Shown here in pieces: positions 59,950 to 64,000 of a stretch of DNA of 64,000 bases. Position 1 is the first letter of the stretch. Every line of letters starts with the position of its first letter. Below the pieces are notes generated by a model that searched no databases, had not been told where the DNA came from, and was given only the letters and a program-made list of their open reading frames with translations. Origin of the DNA: Candidatus Latescibacterota bacterium. GTDB lineage: Bacteria; JAAXHH01. A program made the translations under genes and the position numbers. The stretch covers positions 372,001 through 436,000 of the forward strand of contig JAJEAN010000001.1 of NCBI GenBank assembly GCA_022822725.1, read 5' to 3'.

Positions 59950-60483
59950 ATGCCTGAACAGCAACTCCGGATGGTGCATCCCGACCTGGAAGGCCTGCCG
60001 GAAATCAGCGTGCCCGACGGGTATGCGCTGAGGACCTACCGGTCCGGCGACGAAGCGGCCTGGTGCGAAATCATGAACACGGGCATCGGGACGGACTGGA
60101 CGGCGGAGAAGTGCCGAATGGAACTGACGGAAACAGAACCGTTCATGGCGGACGGGTGTTTCTTCGCAACGCGTTCGGGGCAGGCCGTGGCCACCGCCTG
60201 CGCCTATGACGTCCATCCCGAGGGCGTAAGCGCCGCGCAGGTACACATGGTATGCGCGAAACCGGCCCATCGCGGACGGGGACTGGGCCGCCTCGTTACC
60301 CTGGCCGTGCTCCGTTTCATGCGAGAACGTGGGTACGCGGCCGCCTTTCTGGGTACGGACGATTTCCGCGTGCCGGCCGTCAGGACCTATCTCGGACTGG
60401 GATTCGTTCCCGACTATGTAGAGGACAGCCATCGGTTGCGCTGGTCCGCCGTATTCGCGAAAATCGGGGAACAGCCGGCCTGA
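59950..60483 (+). CDS. GNAT-family N-acetyltransferase
   Basis: A 177-residue protein. VHMVCAKPAHRGRGLGRLVT near residue 100 contains the acetyl-CoA-binding RGRGLG loop. FLGTDDFRVPAVRTYLGLGF is the family's typical last segment. The acetyl acceptor is unknown. The N-terminal half (PDGYALRTYRSGDEAAW) is also usual for the fold. It is translated from an ATG directly after the isomerase gene, so the two may work in one pathway. Confidence 0.88.
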   Translation: MPEQQLRMVHPDLEGLPEISVPDGYALRTYRSGDEAAWCEIMNTGIGTDWTAEKCRMELTETEPFMADGCFFATRSGQAVATACAYDVHPEGVSAAQVHMVCAKPAHRGRGLGRLVTLAVLRFMRERGYAAAFLGTDDFRVPAVRTYLGLGFVPDYVEDSHRLRWSAVFAKIGEQPA

Positions 60484-60511
60484 ACCACAACCTCAAACAC
60501 GGACGTTTCCA

Positions 60512-61303
60512 ATGCATCGTAATTCATCCCCTTTGTTTCGCAGTGCGACCCATCCCGCGTACACGGCGGCCCTGGTCGGCCTGGCCTTTCTGGTCGGCCT
60601 GGTTCGGACGGCCCCGGCCAACGCGCAGGACGCGGAAGTCGTGGACGTGCCTCCCGTCGTCATCACCGGAATCGGCATCCTCGGCGGTTTCCCGACGGGC
60701 GAATTCGGTGAAAATGTCAAGAACCCGGGTATCGGCATATCGGGATACGTGGGCTACATGATCCCCCGGACGCCCGCCGTGATCGGCCTGGACCTGGGCT
60801 ACATGGTCTACGGCCACGAGCGGCGCACCGAGCAGTTCAGCCTGACGATACCCGACGTCCTCGTCGGCGTGGTCACCGAGAACAACATCTTCTCGATGAA
60901 CGCCTTTCTCCGTCTGCAGACCAATCCCAACCCGCTGCGTTTCTACGTTGAGGGCGTCGTGGGCTTCCACTACCTTTTCACCAGCACGACGATCGAGGAT
61001 CTCCCCCGGTTCGACGGCGAGGAAATCGCCAGTTCCACGAACCTCGACGACTTCGCCTTCACAAAGGGCGTGGGCGGCGGGGTCCTGATCGAAGTCTGGA
61101 ACGGCGGCGAAGAACGGACGCCGCAGAACCGCACCTTGCGTTCCGTTTCCCTGGAACTCAGGCTGCGCTACCATGACGGATCCGAAGCCGATTACCTGAA
61201 GCGGGGCGACATCGTCCGCCGGTCGGGTACGGCCGAGCTCAATATAACCAAGTCGACCACGGATCTCATTACGGCCCATTTCGGACTCGCGATCGACTTC
61301 TGA
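60512..61303 (+). CDS. Secreted outer-membrane-type beta-barrel protein, function unknown
   Basis: A 263-residue protein. A signal peptide ends near APANAQD (residue about 36). The mature part alternates short polar loops with amphipathic strands (GIGISGYVGYMIP, VIGLDLGYMVYGH, LRFYVEGVVGFHYLF, SVSLELRLRYHDG) and ends with FGLAIDF, a terminal Phe typical of outer-membrane barrels. I can assign no function. It lies between the GNAT gene and an exported aminotransferase, all on the plus strand. Confidence 0.72.
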   Translation: MHRNSSPLFRSATHPAYTAALVGLAFLVGLVRTAPANAQDAEVVDVPPVVITGIGILGGFPTGEFGENVKNPGIGISGYVGYMIPRTPAVIGLDLGYMVYGHERRTEQFSLTIPDVLVGVVTENNIFSMNAFLRLQTNPNPLRFYVEGVVGFHYLFTSTTIEDLPRFDGEEIASSTNLDDFAFTKGVGGGVLIEVWNGGEERTPQNRTLRSVSLELRLRYHDGSEADYLKRGDIVRRSGTAELNITKSTTDLITAHFGLAIDF

Positions 61304-61336
61304 CGCAGGCCAACACCACACATCCGGAGGTCTAAG

Positions 61337-62671
61337 ATGATCCAGGACGATTACGTAATCGAGAGCATTCCGGAGTCGGCGTGGCAGGTTTCCCGCCGAT
61401 CGTTCATAAAACGGCTCGCTGGCGGGATCGCCGCGGGCGGCGCCCTGGTTTACGGTACCTCTGCCTCCGCTTCCGCCGAGGCGCCCCAGGATCTGGAGAC
61501 GGCGGTCTCCGGTACGGATCCCGGTGACGAGCGGTACTGGCACGCGGTCCGGAGCCAGTTCCTTCTCCGGGACAACCTGGCGCTGATGAACGCCGCGAAC
61601 CTCTGTCCGTCGCCCTATCCGGTGATGGAATCGGTTTTCAAGTACACCCGCGACCTGGACTACGACGCGTCCTTTCAGAACCGGGCCAAGTATGGCCGGA
61701 TCAGGGAAGAAACCCGCGAGAAGATGGCGCGCCTCCTGGGCGCCCACCCCGACGAGATCGCACTGGTGAGGAACACGAGCGAGGCCAACAACGCCGTCAG
61801 CACCGGCTTCCACCTCGGGGCGGGTGACGAGGTACTCCTCTCCGACCTGAACCATCCCTCCAACAGACATGCGTGGCAGGTCAAGGCCAGGCGGTTCGGC
61901 TTCAAGATCAACTACGTGTCGGTCCCGTTGATACCTCGGAACGAAGACGAGATCCTCGATGCCTTCGACCGGGCATACACCCCGGCGACGAAGGTCATGT
62001 CCTTCACGCACGTCTCCAACACCACCGGGCTTACCATGCCGGCCAAGCGGTTGTGCGCCGCGGCGCGGGAACGGGGCGTGTTCTCCCTCGTGGACGGCGC
62101 CCAGAGTTTCGGCGCCCTGAAGATCGATCTCGCAGACATGGGCTGCGACGCCTACTCCGGCAGCGCGCACAAGTGGTTCATGGGCCCGAAGGAGGTCGGT
62201 GTGCTCTTCGTCCGCAAGGACAGCCAGGACGCCGTCTGGCCGGCCATCGTGAGCGCGGGCTGGCGGGACGAAGTGGAGGAAAGCGCGCGCAAGTACGAGG
62301 TCCTCGGACAAAGGGACGACGCGGCGCTGACGGCCACGGGACGGGGCGTCGATTTCCACGAGAAGATCGGACCCGCCCGCGTGGAGGCCCGCATGCGCCA
62401 GGTGGCCACGGCCATCAAGGAAGGGCTTTCCGGCCTGCCGGGCGTTGTGCTTTCCACGTCCATGGAACCCGCGCTTTCCGCCGGCGTCGTGATCTTCAAG
62501 CCGGGCGAGCTCGATCCGCGCAAAGTCTTCGCCAAGCTCTACGAGACGTACCATATCGCCGGTGCGGGCATGGGACCCAACGTCCGGCTTTCTCCCCATG
62601 TCTACAATACCCTCGACGAGGCGGACCGCGCCGTTACCGCGGTAGCGGAGATGCTGAGGGACGGGGTCTGA
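61337..62671 (+). CDS. Tat-exported class V aminotransferase-fold protein
   Basis: A 444-residue PLP enzyme. The N-terminal SRRSFIKRLAGGIAAGGALV is a twin-arginine signal. The class V fold includes RNTSEANNAVSTGFHL, SFTHVSNTTGL, SLVDGAQSFGAL (with the PLP Asp) and SGSAHKWFMGPKEVG (with the PLP lysine). This resembles cysteine desulfurase/isopenicillin N epimerase-like proteins of the periplasm. The reaction is not known. A GGAGG lies before the ATG. Confidence 0.87.
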   Translation: MIQDDYVIESIPESAWQVSRRSFIKRLAGGIAAGGALVYGTSASASAEAPQDLETAVSGTDPGDERYWHAVRSQFLLRDNLALMNAANLCPSPYPVMESVFKYTRDLDYDASFQNRAKYGRIREETREKMARLLGAHPDEIALVRNTSEANNAVSTGFHLGAGDEVLLSDLNHPSNRHAWQVKARRFGFKINYVSVPLIPRNEDEILDAFDRAYTPATKVMSFTHVSNTTGLTMPAKRLCAAARERGVFSLVDGAQSFGALKIDLADMGCDAYSGSAHKWFMGPKEVGVLFVRKDSQDAVWPAIVSAGWRDEVEESARKYEVLGQRDDAALTATGRGVDFHEKIGPARVEARMRQVATAIKEGLSGLPGVVLSTSMEPALSAGVVIFKPGELDPRKVFAKLYETYHIAGAGMGPNVRLSPHVYNTLDEADRAVTAVAEMLRDGV

Positions 62672-62709
62672 GCCTACCCCCCGGTGCAGGCCCACCGCCT
62701 GACGGGCCC

Positions 62710-64000
62710 ATGTCAAAACGAAGCGCCGCCGTCATACTCTATGCCGCGCTGCTTGTCGCGAGCGTGCTGCAGGTATTCCAGTCGATCGTCGTCGCCCATT
62801 TCTTCGACCCGGAATACCTGGCGCCGTACCGTTACGGCATCCTGGCGGCCGGATTCGTCTACCTGTTCGCCACCGGACTGATCGAAAGCGTCTTCTTCTT
62901 CATTTCGGGCAAATACGCCCCGGACGCCCGCAGGTACATCGGGAACACCCTGGCCAGCTGCGCGCTGATCTTCCTGGCCCTCCTCCTGCTCTTCGAAGTC
63001 GTGCTCGACCCCTACGTACTTATCCACACGGAACTGGGCCCCTATCTCCGGGAGATCGGCGCCTATCTCCTGATCGCCCTGTTCCTGTTCGTCAACATGA
63101 CCGCCCACAACGCCCTGGTCGGGAGCGGCCACACGGCCGCCGCCAGCACCCTGCGCGTATTCCAGTACCTCCTGCGCATCCTCGCCATCGCAGGCGCGCT
63201 GTTCTCGGGCCTGATCGCGTCCATCTACCCGCTCATCCTGCTGATCGTCGTCCTGGAAGGGATCCAGTCGCTGCTATACGGGCTCGTCCTGCTCAACCGG
63301 AAGCTGCTGTCCTTCCGGCTGCGGGGCATCGATACCCGGGCCCAGTACCGCTACGCCTTCGGGCTGGGCGTCGCGGGGTTCATCCCCTTCATCAACGGGA
63401 GCCTGGACAAGATCATGATCAGCGCCTTCCTGGGCGCATCCAGCTTCGCGGTGTACAGCGTGTCGGCCATCGAACTGCCCATTGCCGGCATCCTGATGAG
63501 CGTGTTCGGTTCGGTGTTCTTTTCCACCTACGTGGGCTACGCCGAAGACGGCGATCATCCCTCCATGGCGGCGCTGTGGCACAAGTGCTCCAGGTACGGC
63601 ATGATCGCCATCGTCCCTGCGGGGATCTTCGTCTTTCTCTTCTCCGACGTGCTGTACCGGCTCATCCTCCCGGACGCCTACTTCGAGGGCCACCGGGTCC
63701 TGGGTATCTACGCGCTGCTCCTCCTGCTCCGCTTCAACAGCCCGGACGTGCTCGCCCGGGCCCTCAACCGGAACGCGATCATCGTCCAGGCCGCGACCGC
63801 CATGCTGATCGTCAACGTCGCGGGCAACCTGGTATTCATCAAGGCCTTCGGCCTGTGGGGCGCGGCCCTGGCCACCCTGTGCGGGACCGCCGCGGGATGG
63901 ATCTACTACGTGGCCCGCTATGCCCGGCTGCTCAACACGACCGTGGGCCGGCTCGTTCCCTGGAAACCCTATGTCATCCTCATCACCATCTCGGCGGCCT
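62710..64000 (+). CDS. Polysaccharide (O-antigen) flippase-like membrane protein, 3' end outside the window
   Basis: The frame is open from the ATG at 62710 to the window edge, about 430 residues. It has regularly spaced hydrophobic helices: AAVILYAALLVASVLQVF at the start, GFIPFINGSLDKIMISAFLG near 225, and AAATAMLIVNVAGNLVFIK-like sequence near 360. GSLDKIMISAFLG is typical of the MOP flippase group (Wzx, PST). Members move lipid-linked sugars across the inner membrane. The start follows the aminotransferase gene by 38 bases. The last helices are missing. Confidence 0.75.
   Translation, partial: MSKRSAAVILYAALLVASVLQVFQSIVVAHFFDPEYLAPYRYGILAAGFVYLFATGLIESVFFFISGKYAPDARRYIGNTLASCALIFLALLLLFEVVLDPYVLIHTELGPYLREIGAYLLIALFLFVNMTAHNALVGSGHTAAASTLRVFQYLLRILAIAGALFSGLIASIYPLILLIVVLEGIQSLLYGLVLLNRKLLSFRLRGIDTRAQYRYAFGLGVAGFIPFINGSLDKIMISAFLGASSFAVYSVSAIELPIAGILMSVFGSVFFSTYVGYAEDGDHPSMAALWHKCSRYGMIAIVPAGIFVFLFSDVLYRLILPDAYFEGHRVLGIYALLLLLRFNSPDVLARALNRNAIIVQAATAMLIVNVAGNLVFIKAFGLWGAALATLCGTAAGWIYYVARYARLLNTTVGRLVPWKPYVILITISAA

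Noticed and set aside
60524-62716. 730-codon open frame on the minus strand opposite the barrel and aminotransferase genes
   Set aside because: It covers parts of two real plus-strand genes and their gap and has no protein-like features.

Overview
This is a 64 kb GC-rich bacterial chromosomal segment, densely coded on both strands, with no rRNA, tRNA, CRISPR array, integrase or transposase that I could see. An outer-membrane-type barrel protein, a TonB-like protein with a periplasmic C-terminal domain, a lipoprotein transglycosylase and CcmF point to a Gram-negative cell. The GWxTD-domain protein, three ~795-aa double-FtsX permeases, a phytanoyl-CoA dioxygenase, Gfo/Idh/MocA enzymes and hpnCDE resemble uncultivated FCB-type phyla such as Latescibacterota or Gemmatimonadota. 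That placement is inference from gene content. Both window edges cut genes: a ParB-like gene on the left and a polysaccharide flippase on the right.

Layout. 1-2 kb: a ParB-like fragment, an ankyrin protein, a methyltransferase and an orphan DUF433 gene. 2-12 kb: three paralogous ABC-type permeases, interleaved with a type II NADH dehydrogenase (translationally coupled to one of them) and a MetE-like enzyme; the third permease has a one-base frameshift. 12-18 kb: a DASS anion symporter, a rhodanese, and a tight purB - SSS symporter - 45-aa membrane protein operon, divergent from a SolA-type amine oxidase. 19-24 kb: a minus-strand operon of a GWxTD protein, PriA, an SPL-like radical SAM protein and a PaaI thioesterase. 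24.8-30.6 kb: a Gfo/Idh/MocA dehydrogenase and a PhyH dioxygenase facing three tandem LacI-family regulators. 30.9-34.5 kb: an amino-acid permease, a nucleoside-type MFS carrier and a TonB-like protein. 34.9-42 kb: a cyclophilin, an M14 peptidase and a small catabolic operon (amidohydrolase, SDR, cupin, HIBADH family, secreted protein). 42-50.6 kb: rpiA, ccmF, rny, queG, a LysM transglycosylase and a Rieske ferredoxin. 50.7-54.6 kb: thiL overlapped by a 925-aa winged-helix/STAND-NTPase/membrane protein. 54.8-59 kb: ribB and the squalene operon hpnCDE. 59-64 kb: a sugar isomerase, a GNAT enzyme, a barrel protein, a Tat-exported class V aminotransferase and a flippase.

Three things stand out. 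First, more than a dozen unrelated genes, many of them housekeeping (NDH-2, cyclophilin, QueG, ThiL, HpnD, HpnE), carry short tandem repeats. In coding DNA the units are multiples of three bases and encode low-complexity inserts; some intergenic repeats have 13- or 16-base units. Second, the winged-helix STAND-NTPase glycine-zipper protein has a candidate operator over its own promoter and is fused translationally to thiL. Third, each of the three LacI paralogs has its own palindrome near its start, and two of the three carry a repeat insert at the same inter-domain position. Readable promoters are sigma70-like (TTGNNN, 16-18 bp, TATATT or similar).
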